Positions 1 through 8,450 of a DNA stretch of 64,000 nt are shown here, in pieces. The notes below the pieces were generated by a model. It did no database searches, was not told the DNA's origin, and was given only the letters and a program-made list of their open reading frames with translations. Both the position numbers and the translations under genes were made by a program. The DNA lies in contig NZ_JALLPK010000001.1 of the NCBI RefSeq assembly GCF_023276375.1, positions 744,001 to 808,000 of the forward strand, in the 5' to 3' direction. Every line of letters starts with the position of its first letter. Positions within the stretch are counted from its first letter, which is position 1. This stretch comes from Halocatena marina. Its GTDB lineage: Archaea > Halobacteriota > Halobacteria > Halobacteriales > Haloarculaceae.

Positions 1-187
1 CGGCGTCGGACGCGTGTTTCTCGCTAGTGACGAAGAAACGTCCATCTTCCCCGGTGTGACCGTCCACGAAGAGGGATACGCTGTCCGGGTCGAAGCCGAC
101 ACAGAAGCAGCTCGTGGGCGTGTGTTCGTCTTTGCAGAAGACGAGCTGTCCGAACACTCGTGGGAGATCGTCAACGATAACGAGTAA
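1..187 (+). CDS. C-terminal end of an unidentified protein (partial)
   Basis: An open frame enters from the left edge (codons in phase from base 2) and stops with TAA at 185-187, giving 61 acidic residues that end in EIVNDNE. The strings FPGVTVHEEGYAVRVEAD and RGRVFVFAEDEL suggest beta strands. The composition (many D/E, few K) is that of a haloarchaeal cytosolic protein. The upstream part is missing and I do not recognise the family. It runs in the same direction as the flavin oxidoreductase 165 bp downstream. Confidence 0.6.
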   Translation, partial: GVGRVFLASDEETSIFPGVTVHEEGYAVRVEADTEAARGRVFVFAEDELSEHSWEIVNDNE

Positions 188-352
188 TTCACCACAGAGG
201 TCAGCGATCGAAATAGCTGTATCGGGAACGAAATTGATCTCCAACCACGGACTCAGGACATCCCGTGACTCGGTTCTGAGAAAACACATCCGAGAGCGGC
301 AAGGGTGTCCGTCTTCGTCATCACCATCCTATCGACTCGGGTAGTGCGGCTG

Positions 353-1468
353 ATGACAAACGACCTTTTCACACCACTGAAACTGCGTGAAACGCGCCTT
401 CGGAACCGCGTCATGGTGTCACCAATGTGTCAGTATTCGTGTGAAAACAGAGATGGAATCGCAACTGACTGGCACCTCGTCCATTTGGGAAGTCGTGCTG
501 TCGGTGGTGCAGGGATCGTTATGACCGAGGCGACGGCAGTAGCGCCTCGGGGGCGGATCTCTCCACAGGATCTCGGAATATGGGATACTGAGCACGCCGA
601 AGCGCTCGCACCGACTGCGTCGTTCATCCGCGAGCAGGGAAGCTGTCCCGCGATTCAACTCGCACACGCGGGACGGAAAGCGTCGAAGAGCCGTCCGTGG
701 GATGGCAGTAAGCCACTCAGAGGCGACGAGGGCTGGGAAGTGCTCGCTCCAAGTTCCATTCCGTGGCCGTACGACGGCGACGCACCGCCGACCCGATCGA
801 TGACGCAGGACGATATCGATCGCGTCATCGATTCGTTCGTGGCAGCTGCAGAGAACGCACTCGCTGCCGGATTCGAAATTTGTGAAATCCACGCTGCACA
901 CGGATATCTCCTCCACGAATTCCTCTCTCCCGTGACAAACCAACGGACGGACGACTACGGCGGCAGCTTCGAGAACCGCAGTCGCATTGTCCGAGAAGTC
1001 ACTGCTGCCGTGCGTTCGGTCTGGCCCGATGATCGTCCGCTCTTCGTGCGCATCTCAGCAACTGACTGGTTACCCGAACGCGATGCGTGGACCGTCGATC
1101 AGTCGGTCCGTCTCGCCGATCACCTCGCTGCAAGTGGCGCTGATCTAATCGATGTGAGTGGCGGAGGCATTCATCCCGACCAACAGCTTCCGAGTACTGG
1201 CCCAGGGTATCAGATCCCGTACGCCGAACAGATCAGCGAGGAGACGACTGAAGACGTCGCGGTCGGTGCTGTCGGTGCAATCACGGAACCAGCACACGCC
1301 GATGCACTCATCCGCACCGGACAGGCCGATCTCGCTATCATCGGACGAGAACACCTCCGCGATCCGTCTTTCACGAACAACGCTGCTTCGAAACTCGGTG
1401 TTGATCGCGTCGAACTACCGCCACAGTACCGCCGAGCCTACCCCGAAATTAACACTCGGACGGAGTAA
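353..1468 (+). CDS. NADH:flavin oxidoreductase, old yellow enzyme family (YqjM-like)
   Basis: An FMN-dependent ene-reductase of the old yellow enzyme family, 371 residues, a single TIM barrel without the extra C-terminal domains of the 2,4-dienoyl-CoA reductase branch. The N-terminus carries SPMCQYS with Cys26 and Tyr28, the same residues and numbering as the flavin-tuning Cys and active-site Tyr of Bacillus YqjM. The hallmark segment HAAHGYLLHEFLSPVTNQR, followed by DDYGGS and ENRSR, is present, as is the phosphate-binding end AIIGREHLRDP. I start at ATG 353 (MTNDLFTPLKLRE) because the family begins here; an in-frame upstream start at 305 only adds sequence with no family resemblance. The physiological substrate cannot be told from sequence; such enzymes reduce activated alkenes with NAD(P)H. 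Confidence 0.9.
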   Translation: MTNDLFTPLKLRETRLRNRVMVSPMCQYSCENRDGIATDWHLVHLGSRAVGGAGIVMTEATAVAPRGRISPQDLGIWDTEHAEALAPTASFIREQGSCPAIQLAHAGRKASKSRPWDGSKPLRGDEGWEVLAPSSIPWPYDGDAPPTRSMTQDDIDRVIDSFVAAAENALAAGFEICEIHAAHGYLLHEFLSPVTNQRTDDYGGSFENRSRIVREVTAAVRSVWPDDRPLFVRISATDWLPERDAWTVDQSVRLADHLAASGADLIDVSGGGIHPDQQLPSTGPGYQIPYAEQISEETTEDVAVGAVGAITEPAHADALIRTGQADLAIIGREHLRDPSFTNNAASKLGVDRVELPPQYRRAYPEINTRTE

Positions 1469-1575
1469 CACGTTCGTAACGGCATAACAGTGGATCAGCC
1501 ACGAGAGACAGTAGGCAAGAGACTACAGACAGGAGACGTTTTAGGGATCGGGCGAGCAGTAGGCGATACTATCGT

Positions 1576-2229
1576 ATGCACGTTCTCGTCAACGCCGCCA
1601 TGAGCGCGGATGGAAAACTCGCTTCGTATCGCCGCGAGCAGCTCCGTATCAGCGGTGAGATGGACTTCGACCGCGTGGATCGGAGACGGGCAGAATCCGA
1701 TGCAATCATGGTCGGTGTCGGGACCGTGCTGGCTGATGATCCATCGCTCACTCGCTTCGATCGCAATCACCGTGATGCGGTTGGTGGCACTGGTGTGCCG
1801 GCCCGGATCGTTGCTGATTCACAGGGGCGGACGCCCCTCGATGCGGCGCTTTTCGACGGGAGTGCGCCGACGTACGTCCTCACCACCGAAGCAGCATCGT
1901 CCGACCGCCTCGAACAGCTCGAGAAGGCGGGAGCAACAGTCGTTGTTGCGGGAAAGGAACGGGTCGATCTCACCGCTGCGCTCTCCGAACTCGAACGCGA
2001 TGGCATCGAAACGCTGTTCGTCGAAGGCGGCGGCGAACTGATCTTCTCGCTGTTCGAGGCGGATCTCGTCGATGAACTCTCCGTTTACATTGGGTCGCTT
2101 CTCATTGGGGGCCGCGATGCCCCAACCCTCGCCGACGGCGAAGGATTCGTTGATGAGTTCTCGAATCTCATCCTCATCGGTGTCGAACGACTCGACGACG
2201 GTGTCTTTCTCCAGTGGAGTGTCGAATAA
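1576..2229 (+). CDS. arfC: 2,5-diamino-6-(ribosylamino)-4(3H)-pyrimidinone 5'-phosphate reductase
   Basis: Riboflavin and deazaflavin pathway reductase, 217 residues, of the archaeal/fungal type (RIB7-like, homologous to the C-terminal half of bacterial RibD). It reduces the ribosyl side chain of the diaminopyrimidinone intermediate with NAD(P)H. The start MHVLVNAAMSADGKLA is the conserved substrate-side strand. It is followed by DAIMVGVGTVLADDPSLT (cofactor loop) and the glycine-rich VEGGGELIFSLF near residue 150. Length and order match the stand-alone archaeal enzyme, with no deaminase domain. It lies 107 bp after the flavin oxidoreductase on the same strand, which makes a flavin-linked pair, although co-transcription is not proven. 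Confidence 0.9.
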   Translation: MHVLVNAAMSADGKLASYRREQLRISGEMDFDRVDRRRAESDAIMVGVGTVLADDPSLTRFDRNHRDAVGGTGVPARIVADSQGRTPLDAALFDGSAPTYVLTTEAASSDRLEQLEKAGATVVVAGKERVDLTAALSELERDGIETLFVEGGGELIFSLFEADLVDELSVYIGSLLIGGRDAPTLADGEGFVDEFSNLILIGVERLDDGVFLQWSVE

Positions 2230-2322
2230 CCGACCGCTCTTTACGAACAGAACCTCTGCCAACAGTCGCTGAGAACAGTCATCGCTGTCACGATCGTCTC
2301 GCGTGACTGAAATGAAGGGCCG

Positions 2323-2613
2323 TTAGTGATCGTGCCCGGTCGCAGCACCGAACGTCACGCCGAAACGATCTTCGAACAGGTCCATCATTTCGTCTTCGAC
2401 CGAGGCGAGTTCGTCGCTCATTTCACCCTCGCCGTGGTGAACGATCGCGTGGATGCGCTCGGCACAAGAGAGAATAACAATGTCACTGACGACTTCAGCT
2501 GACGACTCATCGTTTTCCGAGAGTATCTTGAGCAGTGGTTCGGGAAGCAAAACCTCATCGGCCCCGTCTGGTCCTTCAATCGAGATGACAACACTATCAG
2601 TTTCTGTCGTCAT
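2323..2613 (-). CDS. Small haloarchaeal protein, DUF7545-like
   Basis: A 96-residue, very acidic protein starting MTTETDSVVISIEG and ending in GVTFGAATGHDH. The pattern is a short beta-rich N-terminus with an LLPEPLLKIL segment, a helical middle containing HAIVHHGEG, and a C-terminal helix DEMMDLFEDRFG. From memory it resembles the haloarchaeal DUF7545 family, which has no known function; I am not certain of the number. I prefer ATG 2613 over the longer frame from 2637, whose extra residues are arginine/valine-rich. It faces arfC (convergent) and lies downstream of trxB on the same strand, 144 bp away. Confidence 0.7.
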   Translation of the reverse strand: MTTETDSVVISIEGPDGADEVLLPEPLLKILSENDESSAEVVSDIVILSCAERIHAIVHHGEGEMSDELASVEDEMMDLFEDRFGVTFGAATGHDH

Positions 2614-2757
2614 ACACATCCTTCGGACGACGACCACTAACCTCTGTTGGGTGGGCGATCTGACGGAGGACTGAACTCTATGATGGATTTTGGGGGTGAT
2701 CGTGTAAGTGACAATGGGCGTGGAGCGCTGCCACGTCGGGAGAGATAGTGATTTTGG

Positions 2758-3801
2758 TTAGTCGTCAGATTCGGCTGGTGCTGGCGTTGTTTTAGTTGCC
2801 TTGCGGGGGTGTTGGTCGAGGAACTCATCAGCGTCGAGTGCAGCTTTCACTCCCATTCCGCCCGCGGTAGCGGCCTGTTGATAGTGGAAATCGACCACAT
2901 CACCCGCGCCGAAGATACCATCGACATCGGTTCTGGTCTGTCCACCGTCCCGCCCACCTCGTGTCCGGAGGTAGCCGCTTTCGTCCATCTCGACGTCAGT
3001 CCCTTCGAGGTAGTCTGTGTTCGGTGTGTGGCCAATGGCGAGAAAGACGGCTCCGACGTCGAAATCGAACGACTCGGTGTTCGGGTCATCGAGTTTTTCG
3101 GACGGATAGCCCGAATCGTTGCGAGCGAGCGTGACGTGCGAAACACCCTCCGCTTGTGTTCCGTGGATCTCGGTCAGTTCCGTGTTGCGCATGATCTCGA
3201 TCTCGCCAGCATCACTCTTTTCCTGAATTCTGTCGATCCAGTACTGTTCGGCGCGGAACTCCTCGCGTCGGTGAGCGAGATAAACCTTTGAGGCGAACTT
3301 CGTGAGAAAGGCTGCCTCCTCCATCGCGGCGTCTCCTCCCCCGACGACGAGCATCTCCTCATCGCGGAAAAACGCACCATCACACGTGGCACAGGTCGAG
3401 ACGCCGTAGCCCATCAATTCGTCTTCGCCAGGGACGCCAAGCGTGCGCGCGCTTGCTCCCGAAGCAGCGATGACCGCATCAGCGGTGTAAACCGTTCCGT
3501 CTCTGCATTCGACTTCAAACGGACGCGAGCGGTCGTCGATATTCGTGACGATGCCGTGCTCAATTTCAGCTCCGAAACGAGTTGCCTGCTCTTTCATTCG
3601 CTGGACAAGATCTGGACCACTGATTCCCTCTGGAAAGCCCGGATAGTTGGCGACATCGGTGGTGAGTGTGAGCTGTCCCCCTGGCTCGTCACCCTCGATT
3701 ACGAGCGGCTCATTGTTGGCCCGTCCGGCATAGATCGCGGCAGAGAGCCCTGCGATCCCTGTTCCTGTAATAATGAGTCGTCGATGAGTGCCATTGTTCA
3801 T
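2758..3801 (-). CDS. trxB: Thioredoxin reductase
   Basis: FAD-dependent thioredoxin reductase of the low-molecular-weight type, 347 residues, in the cytosol; it passes NAD(P)H electrons to thioredoxin. Visible parts: an N-terminal FAD site with GTGIAGLSAA (residues 13-22), the redox pair C137-A-T-C140 in GVSTCATCDGAFF, the NAD(P)H site VVGGGDAAMEEAAFL just after it, and the C-terminal FAD contact GIFGAGDVVD. The C-terminus has an extra Lys/Pro/Ala-rich tail ending in ESDD. It starts at ATG 3801 and is divergent from the DUF357 gene, so the 218-bp gap holds both promoters. The redox partner is not in this window. Confidence 0.93.
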   Translation of the reverse strand: MNNGTHRRLIITGTGIAGLSAAIYAGRANNEPLVIEGDEPGGQLTLTTDVANYPGFPEGISGPDLVQRMKEQATRFGAEIEHGIVTNIDDRSRPFEVECRDGTVYTADAVIAASGASARTLGVPGEDELMGYGVSTCATCDGAFFRDEEMLVVGGGDAAMEEAAFLTKFASKVYLAHRREEFRAEQYWIDRIQEKSDAGEIEIMRNTELTEIHGTQAEGVSHVTLARNDSGYPSEKLDDPNTESFDFDVGAVFLAIGHTPNTDYLEGTDVEMDESGYLRTRGGRDGGQTRTDVDGIFGAGDVVDFHYQQAATAGGMGVKAALDADEFLDQHPRKATKTTPAPAESDD

Positions 3802-4019
3802 CGTTGGTTGATGTAATCGGGAGCGGTGTTTGTAGCTTGCGCCTACGGATATTGCAGGAGAATCGAGAGTGTCTCATCTCATTGATACGCCCTCTTCTTC
3901 CCTTGAACAACCATTCGAGCGGGACGTCCCGCTGTTTTTGGATGGCGTGTCTGGCGAAATCAATGTGCTTGCTCTCGACCGATCCGAACCGTTATGTCGC
4001 TCCCAGGCTGGCGTTCGAT

Positions 4020-4304
4020 ATGTCCGCCGATCTCGAAGAAAAGACCGAACGGTACGAACGTCTGTTATCGGAGGCGATCGATGCCGCAACGATTGCCCCT
4101 CCCGCGGGGACACCGTTGGCAGAAAGCGCCGCTGAATGCCACGAAATGGCCGCCTCGTACCTCGATGACGGACGTCACTTCAAGAAACAAGGCGACACAG
4201 TCAATGCACTCGCGGCGTTCTCGTACGGTCACGCGTGGCTCGATGCGGGTGCTCGTATCGGTATCTTCGATGTTCCGACAGATGGACACTTATTCACAGT
4301 TTGA
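4020..4304 (+). CDS. DUF357 family protein
   Basis: A 94-residue helical protein of the archaeal DUF357 family, function unknown. Seen: MSADLEEKTERYERLLSEAIDAA, then a Pro/Gly-rich turn, then helices with YLDDGRHFKKQGDTVNALAAFSYGHAWLDAGARIG. That layout resembles a TPR/HEPN-like helical bundle, and the FSYGHAWLDAG segment is the family hallmark. I use ATG 4020; the frame stays open upstream to 3804 but that stretch looks non-coding and includes the trxB promoter region. A winged-helix gene follows 84 bp downstream. Confidence 0.8.
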   Translation: MSADLEEKTERYERLLSEAIDAATIAPPAGTPLAESAAECHEMAASYLDDGRHFKKQGDTVNALAAFSYGHAWLDAGARIGIFDVPTDGHLFTV

Positions 4305-4311
4305 TCATATT

Positions 4312-4324
4312 GTGTTAAAAACAC
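4312..4324. promoter_or_regulatory. Short inverted repeat upstream of the winged-helix gene
   Basis: GTGTT-AAA-AACAC forms perfect 5-bp arms around a 3-bp centre, 65 bp before the start of the winged-helix gene and just after the DUF357 stop. It could be a regulator site, part of the promoter, or chance in an AT-rich spot. Confidence 0.2.
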
Positions 4325-4388
4325 TAACCGCAATACGCCCACCGAACAGACGGTGTGTTTACATACAGGGGCTACGATCGGGTGAGTG

Positions 4389-4667
4389 ATGGAAGGTGTC
4401 CTCTGGTACGTGCTGACGGGCACACGTGGCGGGCCCAACCGGGTGCGTATCCTGCGTGCTCTCGATGAGCAGCCACGCAACGCCAACCAGCTAGCAGAGG
4501 ATTTGGATCTCGATTACAAAACGGTCCGACATCACCTTGACGTACTGATGGATAACAATGTACTGACTAACAGTGGCGACGATTACGGAGCGGTGTACCT
4601 CCCGAGCGATCAAGCGCGTCATCACTGGGAGATCATCGAGACGATCATCGAGCAGGTGGACGGATGA
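4389..4667 (+). CDS. Winged helix-turn-helix transcriptional regulator (ArsR-like fold)
   Basis: A 92-residue DNA-binding protein. After the N-terminal GGPNRVRILRALDEQPRNANQLAEDLDLDYKTVRHHLDVL it has the classic helix-turn-helix of ArsR/MarR-type regulators, then the wing (NNVLTNSGDDYGAVYLPSD) and a C-terminal helix WEIIETIIEQVDG. There is no sensor domain or metal-ligand cluster. ATG 4389 is chosen; GTG 4386 directly in front is an alternative. In haloarchaea this gene type is commonly followed by a DUF7521 membrane protein, as here 79 bp on. That suggests a membrane-coupled regulatory pair, but the target genes are unknown. Confidence 0.85.
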   Translation: MEGVLWYVLTGTRGGPNRVRILRALDEQPRNANQLAEDLDLDYKTVRHHLDVLMDNNVLTNSGDDYGAVYLPSDQARHHWEIIETIIEQVDG

Positions 4668-4710
4668 ATCGGGACAGATTGAGCGTGACAAGTATGGCTG
4701 AATTTGGGCT

Positions 4711-4721
4711 AGTGTATATAT
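4711..4721 (+). promoter_or_regulatory. TATA box for the DUF7521-type gene
   Basis: AGTGTATATAT lies 26-36 bp before ATG 4747. This is the spacing of an archaeal TATA element with transcription starting at or just before the start codon, so the gene can be expressed separately from the winged-helix gene in front. Confidence 0.5.
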
Positions 4722-4746
4722 GGCGGACAGGGGTTAGGATGACACA

Positions 4747-5058
4747 ATGACGGGGCTAGTCGATCTCATGCGAGTGGTCCTGGGGATCAATCTCGTTCTC
4801 CTTGCTAGCCTTGGCTACGTGTGGGCAAACAACGCGTGGAAATTCCGCTCGAAACACACGATTGGGTTGTTTGTTTTCGCCCTGCTCCTGTTCGCCGATA
4901 ATGGACTCTCGTTCTATTTCTTTGTGTTCCACGATGTACTCACTGGATGGATCACAGATCCGACGCTCGTCCCACCGATTGCTCAGTACGCGATGCTCTC
5001 GGTTCGGGTACTGGAGCTCTGTGGCCTCCTCTTTCTTACGTGGGTCACATGGGACTGA
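4747..5058 (+). CDS. Small membrane protein, DUF7521-like
   Basis: A 103-residue integral membrane protein with three hydrophobic segments (about residues 6-28, 38-62 and 77-101). The first loop carries NAWKFRSKHTIGLFVFALLLFADNGLSFYFF. The pairing with an upstream winged-helix protein is a recurring haloarchaeal arrangement, and the Pfam family I associate with it is DUF7521, of unknown function. It may sense or transmit a membrane signal to the winged-helix protein; that role is inference from neighbourhood only. Confidence 0.75.
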   Translation: MTGLVDLMRVVLGINLVLLASLGYVWANNAWKFRSKHTIGLFVFALLLFADNGLSFYFFVFHDVLTGWITDPTLVPPIAQYAMLSVRVLELCGLLFLTWVTWD

Positions 5059-5097
5059 TCGGCGTTCGTATGATCGTCCCATTCAACATCTGTTCCG

Positions 5098-5208
5098 TCA
5101 GATGATCTCTTGTTCTAGCAGCACTGCGTACATCTCGTAAGCAAACACGACTCCCACGAGTACGATTGATCCCCACGTCAGAAACGTGAAGGTGGTCGTA
5201 CCGATCAT
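5098..5208 (-). CDS. 36-residue membrane peptide coupled to the symporter (accessory subunit candidate)
   Basis: A short frame read directly from the minus strand: it starts MIGTTTFTFLTWGSIVLVGV and ends in LEQEII. Residues 7-28 form one membrane-spanning segment, and a charged tail follows. Its ATG overlaps the symporter stop codon as ATGA (5205-5208), a strong sign of translational coupling. Short single-span accessory proteins encoded just after sodium:solute symporter genes are known in bacteria and archaea. The position, length and topology fit that class, although I cannot confirm homology. It is too short for routine ORF calling. Confidence 0.7.
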   Translation of the reverse strand: MIGTTTFTFLTWGSIVLVGVVFAYEMYAVLLEQEII

Positions 5209-6713
5209 TGGTCGTTCCCTCGTTGTCCACTGCCGTCTGCCATCGGTTCGTGTTCGTCGAGTCGCTGGATTTTCTGTTCAAATTGCTCGAAGTCGAACTG
5301 TCCCTTAGAGCCAAGCGAGGCGAGTACAGTCAGTGCGGCGGAAACGATGCCAGCGCTGAGGAACGACGCGAAGTATGACGCGGCCGGAAGTCCCGATGCG
5401 AACGGGAGGAGTGGCCGTGCCAGTGGGAAGAACAGTCCGCCGACGATCAGTCCGGCGACGCTCGCAAGAAGTGCGCCTGTCTCCGATAACCGAGCGAAGT
5501 ACAGACCAGAGAGAAGCGGAATGAACGTCGCCACGGCAAGTAGGTCGGCGGTAAAGAAGATTGCGAGAACGCTGTATCCCTGTGCGCCGATGACGATCGC
5601 TGCGAGTGCAACGACGACGGTGAGAGCACGCGCACTCGCTGTGAGTGTCTCATCGCTTAGTTCGAGAACACGCGGGAGATCGGCTGTGACGATGCTTGAA
5701 AGCGCATTTAGCAGGGTGTCTGCGCTGCTCATTACGAGCAGGACAGCAAGAATGACGATACCGAGAACAATGCTATCGGGAAACGCCTCGTCGACGACGA
5801 GAAAAAAGGCGATACTCGCGTTGCCGTCGATGAGATTCAACCCTTGTGCAGCGAGACCGAACAGTCCGGAGACGAATATCATTGGAATGATGGCAACGGC
5901 AGTGACGAGGAACGACCGCTGGAGCACACGATCGTTCTCAGCCGCATAGATTCGTTGCCACCACGCCTGGTTCAGCATCTCCGCGCCGAGGACAGCAACA
6001 GCGATGTAAACGCCGAACTGTATCCCGGAAACAAAGCCAAGATTCAGAAGCTGGGGGTTCGAACTGACAGCGCCCTCGTAGACTGCCCCAGCGCCACCGA
6101 GTTCGAGCAGAGCGAACCCGAAGCCGATAGCCAGCAAGGGTAGTATGAGCAACGTTTGAACGGTGTCTGTGAAGATGCTCGCACGAAGTCCTCCATAGGT
6201 GGTGTACACGAGAACGAATCCACCGATGAGAGCAGCGGTCTGCCATGCTGGAACACCTGCAACGAGTGACAGGGCACCGGTGATCCCTGTCATTTCGGCT
6301 GCGAGAAATGTGAACATATACGCAATGCTCACTACAAGCACGTAGACGTACATCGCCGTCCCGTACCGGGCGTGAGTGTACTCTGTGAGTGAGTGACCGT
6401 GCGGAATTAGCTCTCGAATACGTGGTCCAATCACCGCATACACCACCATCGGAAGTGCACTCCCAAGTGCGTATCCGAGAACTGCTGTGATACCACCGAA
6501 GGCAGCACCAGCTTCGGCAGGCGATAGCAGAATCCATGCGCCCATACTCGATGCAATGAGTGTTGCCGTGAGCGTTCCCTCTCCTGCACTCCCTCGTGCG
6601 CTGATGTAGTCCTCGACGGTTTCGATCTGTCCACGAGCGAACAATACGCCGAGTATCGAAACCACTCCGACCACGAGAGTTGTCACACCAAGGACGATCG
6701 ACGACTGAGTCAC
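5205..6713 (-). CDS. Sodium:solute symporter (SSS family)
   Basis: A 502-residue secondary transporter with about 13 hydrophobic segments, of the SSS/PutP type that couples Na+ to uptake of a small solute. Family features: YISARGSAGEGTLTATLIASSMGAWI near the N-terminus, the LPMVVYAVIGPRIREL and HARYGTAMY region, VYTTYGGLRASIFTDTVQ (about residues 172-189), and LLVMSSADTLLNALSSIV for the core helix with the Na+-site serines. The C-terminus is a hydrophilic tail. The start codon is GTG at 6713. It is coupled to the 36-residue peptide at 5098-5208. The substrate cannot be assigned from sequence. Confidence 0.88.
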   Translation of the reverse strand: MTQSSIVLGVTTLVVGVVSILGVLFARGQIETVEDYISARGSAGEGTLTATLIASSMGAWILLSPAEAGAAFGGITAVLGYALGSALPMVVYAVIGPRIRELIPHGHSLTEYTHARYGTAMYVYVLVVSIAYMFTFLAAEMTGITGALSLVAGVPAWQTAALIGGFVLVYTTYGGLRASIFTDTVQTLLILPLLAIGFGFALLELGGAGAVYEGAVSSNPQLLNLGFVSGIQFGVYIAVAVLGAEMLNQAWWQRIYAAENDRVLQRSFLVTAVAIIPMIFVSGLFGLAAQGLNLIDGNASIAFFLVVDEAFPDSIVLGIVILAVLLVMSSADTLLNALSSIVTADLPRVLELSDETLTASARALTVVVALAAIVIGAQGYSVLAIFFTADLLAVATFIPLLSGLYFARLSETGALLASVAGLIVGGLFFPLARPLLPFASGLPAASYFASFLSAGIVSAALTVLASLGSKGQFDFEQFEQKIQRLDEHEPMADGSGQRGNDQ

Positions 6714-6913
6714 AAGAAATCACTTCTTCGAATCATTACCCAGTGATATCTCTCGATAGTACATAGATGTGATGACTGAGAAATCGTTCATAGACGAAAC
6801 ATTATTATTGGTAGTGTGTGGCACGGCCGATCGAGAGATACCTCTGACAGATACAATAACTGAAGGTTATTGTACTGCCTTCGTATGGTTTTGGCCGCGG
6901 CAGCGACGAAACA

Positions 6914-6923
6914 TTTTTATACT
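6914..6923 (+). promoter_or_regulatory. TATA box upstream of tfb
   Basis: TTTTTATACT follows a purine-rich GACGAAACA stretch (BRE-like), about 85 bp before the TFB start. This predicts an untranslated leader of roughly 55-60 nt, unlike the near-leaderless genes elsewhere in the window. Confidence 0.45.
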
Positions 6924-7006
6924 TTACGGACTTACTGCGGGTAAGCAGATTGTGCGGAGACGGGTTCTCGATTTATTTGCCCGCGAGCCGCGCATCAGGT
7001 GTAACC

Positions 7007-7987
7007 ATGAGCGATTCAACAATTCGAACATACACAGAAGAGACGACTGAATCCTCGTCCGAAGAGGAACACGAGCGTGAGCACGAGTCGACTTCCGCTT
7101 GTCCGGAGTGCGGTGGCCGACTGATGAGCGATAACGAACACGGAGAGACTGTCTGTGGAGAGTGTGGACTGGTTGTTGAGGAGGACTCGATCGACCGTGG
7201 GCCGGAGTGGCGCGCGTTCGACGCCGCTGAGAAAGATCAGAAGAGCCGGGTTGGTGCGCCGACCACCACGATGATGCACGACAAGGGCCTGTCGACGAAT
7301 ATCGGCTGGCAGGACAAAGACGCATACGGCAATTCCCTGTCTTCGCGTCAACGTCAGAAGATGCAGCGTCTGCGCACGTGGAACGAACGATTCCGCACAC
7401 GGGACTCCAAAGAGCGCAACCTGAAACAGGCACTCGGCGAAATCGATCGCATGGCTAGCGCACTCGGTCTTCCCGAGACCGTTCGAGAGACTGCGAGCGT
7501 CATCTACAGACGCGCGCTTGCCGAGAACCTCTTGCCCGGCCGAAGCATTGAGGGCGTTTCGACGGCCGCACTCTACGCTGCTGCCCGGCAGGCTGGTACC
7601 CCAAGAAGCCTCGATGAGATCACGATGGTCTCACGAGTGGATAAGATGGAGTTGACCCGCACGTACCGGTACGTCGTGCGCCAGCTCAACCTCGAGATCA
7701 AACCTGCCGATCCGGAGAGCTACGTCCCCCGATTTGCGAGCGATCTCGATCTCCCTGAGGAGGTCACCCGTCGCGCACGGGATCTGATCGGCAACGCACG
7801 CGATGCAGGAATACTGAGTGGCAAGAGTCCAGTCGGTCTGGCGGCGGCGGCCATCTACGCTGCCTCGCTGCTGTGCAACCAGAAAGTCACCCAGAGCCAA
7901 GTGTCGGATGTTGCCAATATCTCTGAGGTCACCATTCGAAACCGCTATAAGGAGATTCTGGAAGCGGATGCCCATCCGGCAGTCTAA
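7007..7987 (+). CDS. tfb: Transcription initiation factor IIB (TFB)
   Basis: A general transcription factor that bridges TATA-bound TBP, the BRE element and RNA polymerase; 326 residues. An acidic N-terminal extension rich in Glu/Ser (residues 1-30) precedes the zinc ribbon with C32, C35, C50 and C53. Next come the B-reader/linker (GPEWRAFDAAE through WNERFRTRD) and two cyclin-like repeats (about 130-215 and 225-315). Each repeat shows an AAALYAAAR or AAAIYAAS type helix. ATG 7007 is chosen because it gives the usual TFB start; a longer frame from 6950 has no family support. Haloarchaea usually carry several TFBs with different gene sets; which paralogue this is cannot be said here. It is a single-gene unit. 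Confidence 0.95.
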   Translation: MSDSTIRTYTEETTESSSEEEHEREHESTSACPECGGRLMSDNEHGETVCGECGLVVEEDSIDRGPEWRAFDAAEKDQKSRVGAPTTTMMHDKGLSTNIGWQDKDAYGNSLSSRQRQKMQRLRTWNERFRTRDSKERNLKQALGEIDRMASALGLPETVRETASVIYRRALAENLLPGRSIEGVSTAALYAAARQAGTPRSLDEITMVSRVDKMELTRTYRYVVRQLNLEIKPADPESYVPRFASDLDLPEEVTRRARDLIGNARDAGILSGKSPVGLAAAAIYAASLLCNQKVTQSQVSDVANISEVTIRNRYKEILEADAHPAV

Positions 7988-8058
7988 TCTACCGTTTGAT
8001 TGCTGACTCGATCGACGGTGGTCAAGCTTTTTACCACTGGCAACCGCATCGTTCGAGT

Positions 8059-8241
8059 ATGCCGACTGAAACGTACGTGAGATTACTCTGTCCCGAATGT
8101 GGCAAACGGTGGGAAGCATCTCCCAACGATCTTCCGGAACCAAGCGAAGAGTTTCACTGTCCTGGCTGTCACGCAGGTCGGCGAATGTCGGAGTTCACAC
8201 GCACTGAACGCGATCTTGAGACGCTCAAGACATTAGGTTGA
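8059..8241 (+). CDS. Small zinc-ribbon protein
   Basis: A 60-residue protein with two CxxC knuckles (C11-x2-C14 in LLCPECGKRW and C34-x2-C37 in FHCPGCHAG). They can bind one zinc ion in a ribbon fold. An acidic linker and a helical C-terminal tail (TRTERDLETLKTLG) complete it. It resembles haloarchaeal small zinc-finger proteins (I believe the DUF7836 group), whose functions are mostly unknown. A T-rich TATA-like element, CTTTTTACC, lies about 30 bp upstream, so it likely has its own promoter, 71 bp after tfb. Confidence 0.8.
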   Translation: MPTETYVRLLCPECGKRWEASPNDLPEPSEEFHCPGCHAGRRMSEFTRTERDLETLKTLG

Positions 8242-8450
8242 TACTAATTTTACTTTAAGAAAGTAACGACTTTCATTCGCAAGCTAACAGATATACACTG
8301 TTTACTGAACCGATCATTTTTCTTTCCAGTGGTTATTCGGCAGAAGTATGAAACCCTCTTGAGTGGCCGGCAGAGACGCTCTATCGCCGACACGTGATAA
8401 CGTGACTCAAGGTAATACTATATGCCCCCAGTCACTATCTGTTTTCGACC

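Noticed and set aside
5938-6723. 261-codon minus-strand frame
   Set aside because: It lies in another frame of the symporter gene and is rich in Arg, Cys and Ser, the sign of a shadow frame.
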